Positions 44,464-53,780 of a DNA stretch of 64,000 bases are shown piece by piece. Numbering within the stretch: position 1 is the first letter of the stretch; each line of letters opens with the position of its first letter. The stretch is taken from NCBI GenBank assembly GCA_905215775.1, contig CAJMRM010000003.1, positions 27,455 through 91,454 on the forward strand. The letters run 5' to 3'. The notes under the pieces are model-generated. The model had not been told where the DNA came from and did not search any database. It saw only the letters and a list, made by a program, of their open reading frames with translations. The DNA comes from an uncultured bacterium (GTDB taxonomy: Bacteria > Bacillota > Clostridia > Lachnospirales > Lachnospiraceae). Made by a program: the position numbers and the translations under genes.

Positions 44464-45957
44464 ATGAAAGCATACAGAAAATACATGTATATGGGACTGC
44501 CGGTTCTGGGCGTCCTGTTTTACCTTTTTTATCTGCACCGGGCGGCCATCGATCTGGTTTATTCGGATTACATCCGTCTCATTCTTTCCTATCTGCCGGA
44601 CGTATGGGATCCGGAAAAGTTTTTTGTTCCGGATCTTCTCACCAGGATCCCGGTGAACTTCCTGGAGCGGGCAGTCAATGTGGAGCTCTTTGGATACAGT
44701 GTGACCTTTGACCGGGTCATGGGCGTTCTGGGCTTTGGCCTTTCCGCGCTGATCATTGGCGCTTACAGCAGAAGGATGAGACTCGGGGCCGGGTGGTTTA
44801 CGGCCATGATGGTATTTATGTTCAGCCTGAATAAATGGGAAATGCTCTATAACGGGACAGGCTGGGCCCATTTCCTGGCCTTTGGGTGTTTCTTCTATAA
44901 TTATTACGTCCTGGAGCGGGTCTATGGAAGCGGAGGAGAAAAAAAGGGAGACAGGGTCAGGCTCCTGGTCCTGCCGGCGCTGGTGACCATTGGCGTTGCC
45001 GGCCCGTACTGTGCCATTTATATCATGACCCTGGTGCTGGCGTATCTGTTCGTCTGGATCAGAAGGCAGACAGGGTGGAGGCAGACGGCCCTTCTTCTGG
45101 CTTCGGCGGTGCTGCCGTTAGCCTTATATCTGTGGAGCAACTCCATGGCGGTGTATGAATATTCCGGGGCGGTGGAGGGATCCATGCTGGAGGCGCTCCG
45201 GGAGGATCCTGGATTTTTCCTGAAATTCCTTTTAAAGTCCTTTGCCTCCATGATCTTCGGAGTAGAGCTGATCAACCGGCATATGGCGGAGGTCCCCGGG
45301 ATCGTATGGTGCCTGGCCGGGGCCCTGGTGGCAGCCTCGTATGTTCTGGCGCTGTGGATGAATTTTTACTATGGGATTGAAAAAAAGACGATCTTTCCGC
45401 TGATGCTCCTGGCAGGAGGCGGAATGAACCACCTGATGGTGCTGGTGAGCCGCTGGATCTTTATGCCCCGGGACGCCTATGGCATGAGCTCCCGGTATGC
45501 GCTCCAGTACCAGATCGGGATCCTGGGGATCTTTCTGACCTTTGCCCTGGTCTTTCAGCAGCAGAGGGCCGGAGGGCTCCGGGAGGACCGGAAGGAGGCG
45601 GACGGGCGGACGGCCCGGGAGCCGGAAAAGGGCCGGGGGTCCCGGAAAAAGAAGGAACGGCCCATGGCCCCATGGGTGCGGGCGGCGGCTCTTGCGGTGA
45701 CGGCCCTGTTCCTTGGGGGAAACCTTCTGACCACAGCAGAGGAGCTTTCCTTTGCAGAGCACAGGAAGCAGCACAATATAAACGATGTGAAGCCGGTGGT
45801 CTTAAATTTTGAAAACGAAACCGACGAGACGCTGGAGACAGCCCTCGAATACCATAAGCCGGGAATCCGGGAGGCGCTGTCCATCCTGAAGGAAAACGGA
45901 TGGAACGTCTTTGGGGAAGCAGGCGGAAATACCATGGAATCTGGAGGAAAAAAATGA
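44464..45957 (+). CDS. Polytopic membrane protein of the surface-polymer cluster
   Basis: A 497-residue protein with roughly ten hydrophobic segments, no recognised family, and a Lys/Arg/Glu-rich low-complexity cytoplasmic stretch (about residues 367-400) like those in the two preceding genes. The short C-terminal part after the last membrane segment is soluble. A role in polymer assembly is inferred from position only. Its TGA stop overlaps the ATG of rfbF (ATGA). A TATACT box at 44415-44420 could be an internal promoter. Confidence 0.6.
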   Translation: MKAYRKYMYMGLPVLGVLFYLFYLHRAAIDLVYSDYIRLILSYLPDVWDPEKFFVPDLLTRIPVNFLERAVNVELFGYSVTFDRVMGVLGFGLSALIIGAYSRRMRLGAGWFTAMMVFMFSLNKWEMLYNGTGWAHFLAFGCFFYNYYVLERVYGSGGEKKGDRVRLLVLPALVTIGVAGPYCAIYIMTLVLAYLFVWIRRQTGWRQTALLLASAVLPLALYLWSNSMAVYEYSGAVEGSMLEALREDPGFFLKFLLKSFASMIFGVELINRHMAEVPGIVWCLAGALVAASYVLALWMNFYYGIEKKTIFPLMLLAGGGMNHLMVLVSRWIFMPRDAYGMSSRYALQYQIGILGIFLTFALVFQQQRAGGLREDRKEADGRTAREPEKGRGSRKKKERPMAPWVRAAALAVTALFLGGNLLTTAEELSFAEHRKQHNINDVKPVVLNFENETDETLETALEYHKPGIREALSILKENGWNVFGEAGGNTMESGGKK

Positions 45958-46727
45958 AAGTAGTAATTCTGGCAGGCGGATTTGGAACAAGGATCAGTGA
46001 AGAGAGCCATTTAAAACCAAAGCCAATGATCGAGATCGGGGAAAAGCCGATCCTCTGGCATATTATGAAATATTACTCCCAGTTCGGATATAATGAGTTT
46101 ATCATCTGTCTGGGCTATAAGCAGTATGTGGTCAAGGAGTTCTTTGCGGATTACTTCCTTCATACCTCCGATGTGACCTTCGATCTGGCCAACAACAGCA
46201 TGAAGGTCCATAATAACTATTCGGAGCCCTGGAAGGTAACGCTGATCGACACGGGCCTCAACACCATGACCGGCGGCCGCGTAAAGCGGATCCGCCCCTA
46301 TGTGGGAGACGAGCCGTTTATGCTGACCTACGGCGACGGCCTTTCCAATATCGACCTAAAGGCCCTGGAGGAATTCCACCGGTCCCATGGAAAGACGGCC
46401 ACCATCACCGCCGTGAACATCGGCCAGAGGTTCGGAGTCCTGGATATGGATGAGGCCGGCTCCATCCATGCCTTCCGCGAGAAAAACGATGACGACGGCA
46501 GCCTGATCAACGGAGGCTACATGGTGATGAACCCCAGTGTGTTCGATTACATCGAGGGAGACGACACGGTATTTGAGCAGGCGCCTCTGAGAAACCTGGC
46601 TTCCGACGGAGAGCTGATGGCGTACCGCCATGAGGGCTTCTGGAAATGCATGGATACCCAGAGAGAAAAGCAGCAGCTGGAAGAGATGTGGCAGTCCGGA
46701 AAGGCTCCCTGGAAGATCTGGGAATAG
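45954..46727 (+). CDS. rfbF: Glucose-1-phosphate cytidylyltransferase
   Basis: A 257-residue nucleotidyltransferase that makes CDP-glucose from CTP and glucose-1-phosphate. The N-terminal loop VVILAGGFGTRISEESHLKP and KPMIEIG are intact, as is LTYGDGLSNIDL. ATG 45954 is chosen because GGAGGAAAA precedes it; an ATG at 45900 lies inside the previous gene. It is the first step of CDP-dideoxyhexose synthesis and is followed by rfbG and rfbH. Confidence 0.95.
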   Translation: MKVVILAGGFGTRISEESHLKPKPMIEIGEKPILWHIMKYYSQFGYNEFIICLGYKQYVVKEFFADYFLHTSDVTFDLANNSMKVHNNYSEPWKVTLIDTGLNTMTGGRVKRIRPYVGDEPFMLTYGDGLSNIDLKALEEFHRSHGKTATITAVNIGQRFGVLDMDEAGSIHAFREKNDDDGSLINGGYMVMNPSVFDYIEGDDTVFEQAPLRNLASDGELMAYRHEGFWKCMDTQREKQQLEEMWQSGKAPWKIWE

Positions 46728-46735
46728 GAGATCAT

Positions 46736-47815
46736 ATGGATTTAAGAGAAGTATTTGGATTTTATAAAGGAAAAAGGGTGCTGGTCACAGGCCATACGGG
46801 CTTCAAGGGCGCATGGCTCTGCCGGATCCTGGTAAACGCCGGGGCGGAGGTCACCGGTTACTCCCTGGAACCGCCTACAGCTCCGGATCTGTTTTCCATG
46901 GCCGGCCTGGAGGGAAGGATCCATTCGGTCATCGGGGATATCCGGGATCTGGACCATTTAAAAAGAACCTTTGAAACGGCGCAGCCGGAGCTGGTCCTGC
47001 ATCTGGCAGCCCAGCCCATTGTCCGGGATTCCTATAAGGATCCGGTGTACACCTATGAGACCAACGTTATGGGTACGGTGAATATCCTGGAGTGTGTGCG
47101 GCTGTTTCCGTGTGTGCGTTCGTTTTTAAACGTGACCACAGATAAGGTCTATGAAAATATGGAGTGGGAATACGGCTACCGGGAGAACGACCGGCTGGAT
47201 GGCTATGACCCGTATTCCAACAGTAAATCCTGTTCCGAGCTGGTGACCCACAGCTATAAAAAGTCCTTTTTCGAGGACGGACGGTGCGCCATTTCCACCT
47301 GCCGGGCAGGAAACGTCATCGGAGGCGGAGACTTCGCCAATGACAGGATCATACCGGACTGCGTCCGGGCGGCCATGAAAAAGACGGACATCATTGTCCG
47401 CAATCCCCATTCCACCAGGCCCTTCCAGCATGTGCTGGAGCCTCTGGCCGTTTACCTGGCCGTGGCGAAGGCCCAGTATGAGGACGGAAAGTATGCGGGA
47501 TATTATAATGTGGGCCCCGACGATAAGGACTGCGTGACCACCGGCGAGCTGGTGGATCTGTTCTGCGAGGCCTGGGGAGACGGCCTTTCCTGGATCAACC
47601 AGAGCGACGGAGGGCCCCATGAGGCGAGTTTCTTAAAGCTGGACTGCTCCAGGGTAAAACGCGTCTTTGGATGGACGCCGCGGTGGGGAGTAAAGGACGC
47701 CATCGGCCTGACGGTGGAGTGGTGCCGGGAATATGAAAAAGATCCGGCAGCCCCCCAGGTAACGGAGGTCATGGACCGCCAGATCCGGGCGATGTTCCAG
47801 GACCGGGAGCGCTGA
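46736..47815 (+). CDS. rfbG: CDP-glucose 4,6-dehydratase
   Basis: A 359-residue extended short-chain dehydrogenase/reductase that converts CDP-glucose to CDP-4-keto-6-deoxyglucose. The NAD-binding GHTGFKG motif, the TTDKVYENMEW segment and the Y-x-x-x-K pair in DPYSNSKSCSE are present. ATG 46736 with TAGGAGAT upstream is the start; an ATG at 46646 lies inside rfbF. It lies 8 bases after rfbF. Confidence 0.95.
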   Translation: MDLREVFGFYKGKRVLVTGHTGFKGAWLCRILVNAGAEVTGYSLEPPTAPDLFSMAGLEGRIHSVIGDIRDLDHLKRTFETAQPELVLHLAAQPIVRDSYKDPVYTYETNVMGTVNILECVRLFPCVRSFLNVTTDKVYENMEWEYGYRENDRLDGYDPYSNSKSCSELVTHSYKKSFFEDGRCAISTCRAGNVIGGGDFANDRIIPDCVRAAMKKTDIIVRNPHSTRPFQHVLEPLAVYLAVAKAQYEDGKYAGYYNVGPDDKDCVTTGELVDLFCEAWGDGLSWINQSDGGPHEASFLKLDCSRVKRVFGWTPRWGVKDAIGLTVEWCREYEKDPAAPQVTEVMDRQIRAMFQDRER

Positions 47816-47887
47816 TCCCAGCCCAGGCCTGGAAGCTGCCCGATGGGCAGCGGAGCAGCCTGTACAGAAAATATGGAGGAAAAACAG

Positions 47888-49228
47888 ATGTTTGAAAATA
47901 AGACAGAGGCCCAGGCCAGGGAAGAGATCCTGGCCCTGGTGGCCGAATATGCAGACCGGTTTCATAACCAGACAAAGGAATTTTCCGAGGGAGACCGGAT
48001 CCCCTATGCGTCCAGAGTCTACGATAAGCAGGAGATGGTGAACCTGGTGGACAGCTCCCTGGAGTTCTGGCTCACCTCCGGCAGATACACCGATGAATTT
48101 GAGAAGAAGCTGGCAGAATACCTTCATGTGCGGTACTGCTCCCTGGTAAACTCCGGCTCCTCCGCCAACCTGGTGGCCTTTATGGCTTTAACCTCCCCCC
48201 TTCTGGGCGAGAGACGGGTAAAGCGCGGCGACGAGATCATCACCGTGGCTGCCGGCTTCCCCACCACCGTGACCCCGGCCATCCAGTACGGCGCGGTACC
48301 GGTGTTCGTGGATGTGACCATTCCCCAGTACAACATTGACGTTTCCATGCTGGAGGCGGCTCTTTCCGAAAAGACAAAGGCAGTGATGCTGGCCCACACC
48401 CTGGGAAATCCCTTTGATCTCCAGGCAGTGAAGGCATTTTGTGAGAAGCACGGCCTGTGGCTGGTGGAGGACAACTGCGACGCCCTGGGAACCCGGTATA
48501 CCATTGACGGTGAGGAGAAATTTACCGGTACGGTTGGAGATATCGGAACCTCCAGCTTTTACCCGCCCCACCATATGACCATGGGAGAGGGAGGCGCCGT
48601 CTATACGGACAACGCCCTGCTCAATAAGATCATCCGTTCCTTCCGCGACTGGGGAAGGGACTGCGTATGCCCCTCCGGCCGGGACAATCTCTGCGGCCAC
48701 CGGTTTGACCGCCAGTATGGCGAGCTGCCCCTGGGCTACGACCATAAATATGTATATTCTCATTTTGGCTATAATTTAAAGGCTACGGACATGCAGGCGG
48801 CCATCGGCTGTGCCCAGCTGAATAAGTTCCCGTCCTTTGTGGAGCGGAGACGCCATAACTTCGACCGGTTAAAGGCGGCTCTGGCCGGAACCGAGGAGAA
48901 GCTGATCCTTCCTGAGGCGGCAGACCACTCCCGGCCCAGCTGGTTCGGCTTCCTGATCACCTGTAAGGAGGGCGTGGACCGGAACCGGGTGGTTCAGTAT
49001 GTGGAGGACCACGGCGTCCAGACCCGGATGCTGTTTGCCGGAAATCTCACGAAGCATCCGTGCTTCGACGAGATGCGGGCGGAGAAAAAGGGCTACCGGA
49101 TCGTGGGAGAATTAAAGAACACCGACCGGATCATGGCGGATACCTTCTGGGTAGGCGTATATCCGGGCATGACCGACGAAAAGATCGACTATATGGCAAA
49201 GGTGATAAAAGAGGGACTTGAGCAGTGA
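47888..49228 (+). CDS. rfbH: CDP-4-keto-6-deoxyglucose 3-dehydrase (RfbH)
   Basis: A 446-residue PMP-dependent, Fe-S-containing dehydrase of the aspartate aminotransferase fold. The catalytic lysine of normal aminotransferases is replaced by histidine in FYPPHHMTMGEGG, the mark of this E1 family, and the cluster cysteines appear in DCVCPSGRDNLCGHRFD. ATG 47888 has GGAGG 8 bases upstream; upstream ATGs at 47873 and 47843 are rejected. The matching E3 reductase and the last-step reductase are not in the window. Its stop overlaps the licD-like GTG start. Confidence 0.94.
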   Translation: MFENKTEAQAREEILALVAEYADRFHNQTKEFSEGDRIPYASRVYDKQEMVNLVDSSLEFWLTSGRYTDEFEKKLAEYLHVRYCSLVNSGSSANLVAFMALTSPLLGERRVKRGDEIITVAAGFPTTVTPAIQYGAVPVFVDVTIPQYNIDVSMLEAALSEKTKAVMLAHTLGNPFDLQAVKAFCEKHGLWLVEDNCDALGTRYTIDGEEKFTGTVGDIGTSSFYPPHHMTMGEGGAVYTDNALLNKIIRSFRDWGRDCVCPSGRDNLCGHRFDRQYGELPLGYDHKYVYSHFGYNLKATDMQAAIGCAQLNKFPSFVERRRHNFDRLKAALAGTEEKLILPEAADHSRPSWFGFLITCKEGVDRNRVVQYVEDHGVQTRMLFAGNLTKHPCFDEMRAEKKGYRIVGELKNTDRIMADTFWVGVYPGMTDEKIDYMAKVIKEGLEQ

Positions 49229-50073
49229 GCGAAGAGATGAAATACGACCTTTCGGAGGTCCATGGGGTCAATTTAAAGCTTTTAAAGGAGATCGACCGGA
49301 TCTGCCGGAAATATAAGATCAAATACGCCCTGGATTCGGGGACGCTCCTGGGGGCCATCCGCCACGGCGGCTTCATCCCCTGGGACGACGATGTGGACGT
49401 GGTGTTCACCCGGCCCAATTATGAAATGTTTAAAAAGGTGGCGCGGCGGGAGCTGCCGGAGGGCATGTCCTTTGTGGAGCCCGACGAATACCACGGCGGA
49501 AAGGCATTCTATGACTTTGTTTCCCGGGTCACCTACGATAAGAGCCAGAAATTTGAGGATTCCGGGAAGATGGCGTTCTATGATGACAAGATCACCCGCC
49601 TCAATGTGGATCTTTTTATTCTGGATCCGCTGCCGGATAAGGCCATTCCCAAAAAGCTCACCAAGCTCCTGCACTGTGTGGTCTACGGGCTGGCCCTGGG
49701 ACACCGGTGGAAGATCGAGCTTTCGGATTATAAGGGGATCATGAAGCTGTTTGTGGCCGTGCTGTCCGCTGTGGGAAGACTGATCCCGTTCCCGGTGATC
49801 TATAAGCTCTGGAAGGCTCTCTGCGCCAAGGATAAGAATAAAAATACCGGCCTTTACTTTTACACCAACTATGCCCCGGACTATTTCTATGTGGAAATGA
49901 AAAAGGAGTGGGACGATACGGTGGAGGAGGTTCCCTTTGAGGATACGAGGCTTTTCATCCCCACGGGCTGGGAGCACCAGCTTACCCAGGTATACGGGGA
50001 TTATATGAAGCTGCCGCCCAGGGAAAAGCAGGTGCCGGAGCATTCAGACATGGAGATAAAAATTTATGGTTAA
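49225..50073 (+). CDS. LicD family phosphotransferase
   Basis: A 282-residue protein with the LicD core ALDSGTLLGAIRHGGFIPWD followed by DDDVDVVF, whose aspartates bind metal in a nucleotidyltransferase-like fold. LicD proteins transfer phosphocholine or similar groups to teichoic acids or glycans. Other licA/licC choline genes are not present in the window. It starts at GTG 49225, overlapping the rfbH stop by 4 bases, and overlaps the following glycosyltransferase by 8 bases. Confidence 0.88.
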   Translation: MSEEMKYDLSEVHGVNLKLLKEIDRICRKYKIKYALDSGTLLGAIRHGGFIPWDDDVDVVFTRPNYEMFKKVARRELPEGMSFVEPDEYHGGKAFYDFVSRVTYDKSQKFEDSGKMAFYDDKITRLNVDLFILDPLPDKAIPKKLTKLLHCVVYGLALGHRWKIELSDYKGIMKLFVAVLSAVGRLIPFPVIYKLWKALCAKDKNKNTGLYFYTNYAPDYFYVEMKKEWDDTVEEVPFEDTRLFIPTGWEHQLTQVYGDYMKLPPREKQVPEHSDMEIKIYG

Positions 50074-51028
50074 ACTTCTTTCCGTTGTGGTGTCCGTTTA
50101 CAATGAAGAACTGGCCATCCCGGAATTTTACCAGGAGACGGGGGCTGTATTAAAAGCCCTTCCGTCCTCCTGGGATTATGAGCTGCTGTTTGTGAACGAC
50201 GGCAGCGCCGACCGGTCTCTGGAGCTTCTCCGGGAGCTGGCCCGCCGGGACAGCCGGGTGAGGGTGGTGGAATTTTCCAGGAATTTCGGCCATGAGGCGG
50301 CCATGATCGCAGGCATCGACTATGCCCGGGGTGACGGCATCGTCTGCATGGACGCGGATCTCCAGCATCCGCCGGAATGTATTCCGGAGATCGTGGAAAA
50401 ATTTGACCAGGGCTATGAGGTCATAAGCATGGTCCGCATGAAGAACAAGACCGCCGGCCTGGTGAAGAACGTCACCTCGGCCGCCTTTTATAAGCTGATC
50501 AATCATCTATCCGACGTGAAGTTTGAACCAAACGCCTCGGATTTTTTTGCTGTCAGCCGGTCTGCGGCGGATGTCCTGCGGAACAATTACCGGGAGAAGG
50601 TAAGGTTTTTAAGGGGCTATGTCCAGAGCGTGGGCTTCAGCCGGACTACGATCAACTATGAGGCCAGACCCAGGTTTGCCGGAGAGAGCAAGTACAGCTT
50701 AAGGAGCCTGTTCCGGTTTTCCATCAATACGATCCTGTGTTTTTCGGACATGCCCTTAAAGCTGGGGATCTATTCCGGCGGCGCGGTGGCCTTCTTTGGG
50801 CTGCTGATGATGGCCTATACCATCTGGACCTGGGCCAAATACGGGACGCCCAGCGGCTATGCCACCATTGTGGTGCTGATGTCCTTTATGTTCGCGGTGC
50901 TGTTTGTGCTCGTCGGGATCATTGGAGAGTACATTGCGATCCTGTTTGCAGAGCTGAAGGACCGCCCCATCTACATCGTAAAGAGCACAGAAAACATGGA
51001 ATCAGAAGATAAAATTACGAAATCCTAA
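50066..51028 (+). CDS. Glycosyltransferase family 2, GtrB/DPM1-like
   Basis: A 320-residue enzyme: an N-terminal GT-A domain (VVVSVYNEELAIPEFY, then the D-x-D in CMDADLQHPPE) and two C-terminal membrane segments (about residues 235-290). This arrangement is typical of transferases that load a sugar onto undecaprenyl phosphate, which GT-C enzymes then use outside; the two GT-C-like proteins upstream fit as partners. It is the last gene of the cluster. Confidence 0.9.
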   Translation: MVKLLSVVVSVYNEELAIPEFYQETGAVLKALPSSWDYELLFVNDGSADRSLELLRELARRDSRVRVVEFSRNFGHEAAMIAGIDYARGDGIVCMDADLQHPPECIPEIVEKFDQGYEVISMVRMKNKTAGLVKNVTSAAFYKLINHLSDVKFEPNASDFFAVSRSAADVLRNNYREKVRFLRGYVQSVGFSRTTINYEARPRFAGESKYSLRSLFRFSINTILCFSDMPLKLGIYSGGAVAFFGLLMMAYTIWTWAKYGTPSGYATIVVLMSFMFAVLFVLVGIIGEYIAILFAELKDRPIYIVKSTENMESEDKITKS

Positions 51029-51174
51029 ATAATTTATGATATTTTGAAAAAAGGGCTACAAAAACCCGGAGGAATCGTATATAATACGTGAGTATGTAAA
51101 AAGCCCTGCTAAAGGCCAGGTTTTCAGCGGTTTTTGGCGGAGATATGGAACTGAAATGACAGGAGGAGATCATA

Positions 51175-51825
51175 ATGAAATTATTAAAGAGAATGGCTGT
51201 ACTGGGACTGGCAGTTCTGGCTCTCAGTGCATGTACAAAGAGCAGCGAGGAGTCTGAGACTGTGACCGGAAACGAGGTGGATCCGGCAAAGCAGTCCGCC
51301 ATGGACGAGGTGGACGAGACACTGGCCCGTGAGGACAACATCCTGGTGGAGGACGAGACAGAGCCCAAATCCTTATATGAGTGGGATCAGGTAAGGGATG
51401 AGACAGACACCTTATTTGCCGATACCGATCTGTATCCCCAGACTGTGAAAATGGAGTTTGCTGCTGACGAGGCTTCCATGACCATCGACTTAAGCTGGGT
51501 GTTAAAAGATGGAACCTCCAAAGAAGAGGCAGAAGAATATGCAGCCATGATGGTGAAGCAGTTCAACGACATCGTTGCCGTTCAGAGCACAGAATTAGAG
51601 AACTCCTCTGATTCCTCCTTTGGCACGCTCTGGAACCAGTTCGCGCTGAACGTGAAGGTGGGCACCGAGGACGGAAAGTGGCTGGTGGACGAGAGCTACA
51701 AGGCTGGCGGAAAGATCGATCTGGCAATGCCTGCGGAGGAGAGCCAGGATGGTCCCGAGGATGTGGCTGAGGACGTTCCCAAGAAGGAAGTAAAAGAGCC
51801 CAAGGCTGCAAAAGAAACGAAATAA
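51175..51825 (+). CDS. Acidic lipoprotein of unknown function
   Basis: A 216-residue protein with a signal peptide and lipobox L-S-A-C at about residue 20. The body is acidic, with a small beta-rich domain (about residues 75-185) and a Glu/Lys-rich tail. No family is recognised. AGGAGGAG precedes the start, and a TATAAT box lies at 51080-51085 without a good -35. A strong terminator follows the stop. Confidence 0.7.
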   Translation: MKLLKRMAVLGLAVLALSACTKSSEESETVTGNEVDPAKQSAMDEVDETLAREDNILVEDETEPKSLYEWDQVRDETDTLFADTDLYPQTVKMEFAADEASMTIDLSWVLKDGTSKEEAEEYAAMMVKQFNDIVAVQSTELENSSDSSFGTLWNQFALNVKVGTEDGKWLVDESYKAGGKIDLAMPAEESQDGPEDVAEDVPKKEVKEPKAAKETK

Positions 51826-51841
51826 AAAAGAGTAAAGGAAT

Positions 51842-51873
51842 GGGAGCAGAAATGAATCTGCTCCCGTTTTTTT
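51842..51873. terminator. Strong terminator between convergent genes
   Basis: GGGAGCAG (51842-51849) pairs perfectly with CTGCTCCC (51858-51865), then GTTTTTTT on the plus strand. On the minus strand the flank is A/T-rich, so it may serve both genes. Confidence 0.88.
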
Positions 51874-52576
51874 ATTTCCTGCACTGATCGATAAAATACT
51901 GGAAGACCGGAAGGGAATCCACACAGTTTTCCGGATTAGTCACCGGGCCGGTCATACGTTCCGGGTGCCACTGGACTGCCCAGATGGGAAGGCTTGCGTG
52001 CTCCACCGCCTCTACGATGGAATGGCCGTTGGCGTCGGACCAGGCCACTGCCGTCAGATCCCTGCCCAGATCCTTTAAGGCCTGGTGATGGTAGCTGTTG
52101 ATCTCCAGGGATTCTCCGAAGAGACGGCCCAGGATGGAGTCCTTCTTTAAGGTCACCGGATGGCATACTCCCTTGGCGTGATCGCCGCCCAGCTCATCGG
52201 GGATATCCTGGTACAGGGTGCCGCCAAAGTAGGCGTTCAGAACCTGGACGCCGCGGCAGATGCCGAAGATGGGCTTTTTCCGGTCCGCAAAGGCCTTGAT
52301 GAGCTTCCACTCCAGATCGTCCCGTAAGGGATCCGTGATGACAAAATCATATTTCTGGTCTTCGCCGTAAAGGGCGGGGGCCACGTCTTTTCCTCCGGAG
52401 AGAAGAAGGCCGTCTGCCAGCTCTGCGTATTCCTCCGCGCAGTCATTGTTTACGGCTAAGAGGGGGATACCGCCTGCACGGCGGATATTATCTGCGTAGT
52501 TCTGGTTCAGAGCCCAGGCGGGGGTTCCGTTGGCGGCGGCGCTGGTGCCGCCGGAAAGTAAGATAACTGGATTCAT
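51872..52576 (-). CDS. Class I glutamine amidotransferase, PuuD-like gamma-glutamyl hydrolase
   Basis: A 234-residue cytoplasmic enzyme of the peptidase C26 family, which includes gamma-glutamyl-GABA hydrolase PuuD. The nucleophile cysteine is in PIFGICRGVQVLNAYFGG, and the His-Glu pair is in WAVQWHPERM. ATG 52576 is chosen because AAAAGGAGAA lies upstream; ATG 52654 would add 26 residues without similarity. No putrescine catabolic genes are adjacent, so the substrate is open. The phospholipase-like gene lies upstream in the same direction. Confidence 0.87.
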   Translation of the reverse strand: MNPVILLSGGTSAAANGTPAWALNQNYADNIRRAGGIPLLAVNNDCAEEYAELADGLLLSGGKDVAPALYGEDQKYDFVITDPLRDDLEWKLIKAFADRKKPIFGICRGVQVLNAYFGGTLYQDIPDELGGDHAKGVCHPVTLKKDSILGRLFGESLEINSYHHQALKDLGRDLTAVAWSDANGHSIVEAVEHASLPIWAVQWHPERMTGPVTNPENCVDSLPVFQYFIDQCRK

Positions 52577-52654
52577 AAGATTCTCCTTTTCCATAAAACA
52601 GTTTACCGGCCGTCTGGCCGTATAGCTTCCTGACTGGCCGGACGGCTGTATCAT

Positions 52655-53635
52655 TTATCCAACATCGAGACCGCTGTGATAGGAGTAGTTTCCCAGCTCG
52701 GAAAGGAACATTTCAAAGCACTGGTCCTTTAACGGGATCTCGTTTGTCAGCATGGCATTGAACTGATAGTAAATAAGATTGCATTTCTGCAGGGTCTGGC
52801 GGTACAGGTCCAGGAAGGAGGCGGATGAGGCCAGGGTCTTGTTCCAGGGATTGGTCCAGACCTCATGGTCCAGGTTCAAGGTCTTCCGGACGCCCTTGGG
52901 CGTATCGTCGGTCACCAGCTTTTTTGAGGCGATGGGATGCTTTAGGAACAGGGATTCAAAAAACTGGATCGTGTTCCGCTTGTGGCCCGCCGGATCAGAA
53001 AGAAGACGGCCGCCGAACCGGATGGCGTAAACGGAGCGGGTGACCATTCCCTCCGTAACCTGGAAGATATTGCGCTCGGTTATGGGATAATAGGTTTCAT
53101 TGATGCAGCGGCTGAGGAAGCGGGACAGGAACTGGATCTCCTGGCCGTTTAAGCAGATGGTAGCCGCCTGGTTGAATTCAGAGGGCTTTTTGTGCTTGAA
53201 TTTCCGTAAGAGCAGCGTATCAATATCGTTTTCCAGCTCCGCGTGGAGTCCATGGAACCGGGAGCCCTTTCCGTCGGTCTCATACTGGATGCGCCCGTAA
53301 ACATAGGGGTGGCAGATGGAATCGGCGGCGTAATGGCAGAGGAAGCCGGCCATATAGGAAACGGCCTGTTCCCGCTGCTGCTTGGAACTGATGGCGGCGA
53401 TCTCGTTGAGGCAGTTCCGGAAAAACAGGTTCACATGGTATTCATGCATATGGGAACCCACGTTCCGGTAGTCCCGGTGGCGCAGGATCGGGATATTATA
53501 AAAGAAGATATCCGGCCCCTGGAGGCCGATCTGGTAGAGCCAGCGGTATTTGGAGATCACATGCTTTAAATAATTGTTCGGCAGATCGTTGTAGGCCTTT
53601 ACGCCGAACAGGTAATGGGTTGTAAATCCTGGCAA
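52655..53635 (-). CDS. Zinc-dependent phospholipase C-like protein
   Basis: A 326-residue protein of the bacterial zinc-dependent phospholipase C family. Conserved metal-ligand His and Asp residues appear in HMHEYHVNLFF, FLCHYAADSICHPYV and FHGLHAELENDID. No signal peptide is visible, so these proteins in Clostridia may act inside the cell. The start is set at TTG 53635, with AAAGGAG 9 bases upstream. The in-frame ATG at 53731 is part of the promoter -10 region (GATATGATATACT on the minus strand) and so cannot normally be translated. Confidence 0.8.
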   Translation of the reverse strand: MPGFTTHYLFGVKAYNDLPNNYLKHVISKYRWLYQIGLQGPDIFFYNIPILRHRDYRNVGSHMHEYHVNLFFRNCLNEIAAISSKQQREQAVSYMAGFLCHYAADSICHPYVYGRIQYETDGKGSRFHGLHAELENDIDTLLLRKFKHKKPSEFNQAATICLNGQEIQFLSRFLSRCINETYYPITERNIFQVTEGMVTRSVYAIRFGGRLLSDPAGHKRNTIQFFESLFLKHPIASKKLVTDDTPKGVRKTLNLDHEVWTNPWNKTLASSASFLDLYRQTLQKCNLIYYQFNAMLTNEIPLKDQCFEMFLSELGNYSYHSGLDVG

Positions 53636-53780
53636 AGCGACCAGCTCCTTTATATTGGTTTCTATACTGGTTTCCGGGAAGCGTCCGAAATCCGGTCTCC
53701 GGCATTGTACCTTCAGTATATCATATCTCACGGTAAATTGGAATAAAACATAATGAGAAAAGTCACGGCAGGAGGATGGA

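Noticed and set aside
51040..51075. GGG/CCC hairpin before the lipoprotein gene, considered as a terminator of the surface-polymer cluster
   Set aside because: Only three G-C pairs and no T-run.
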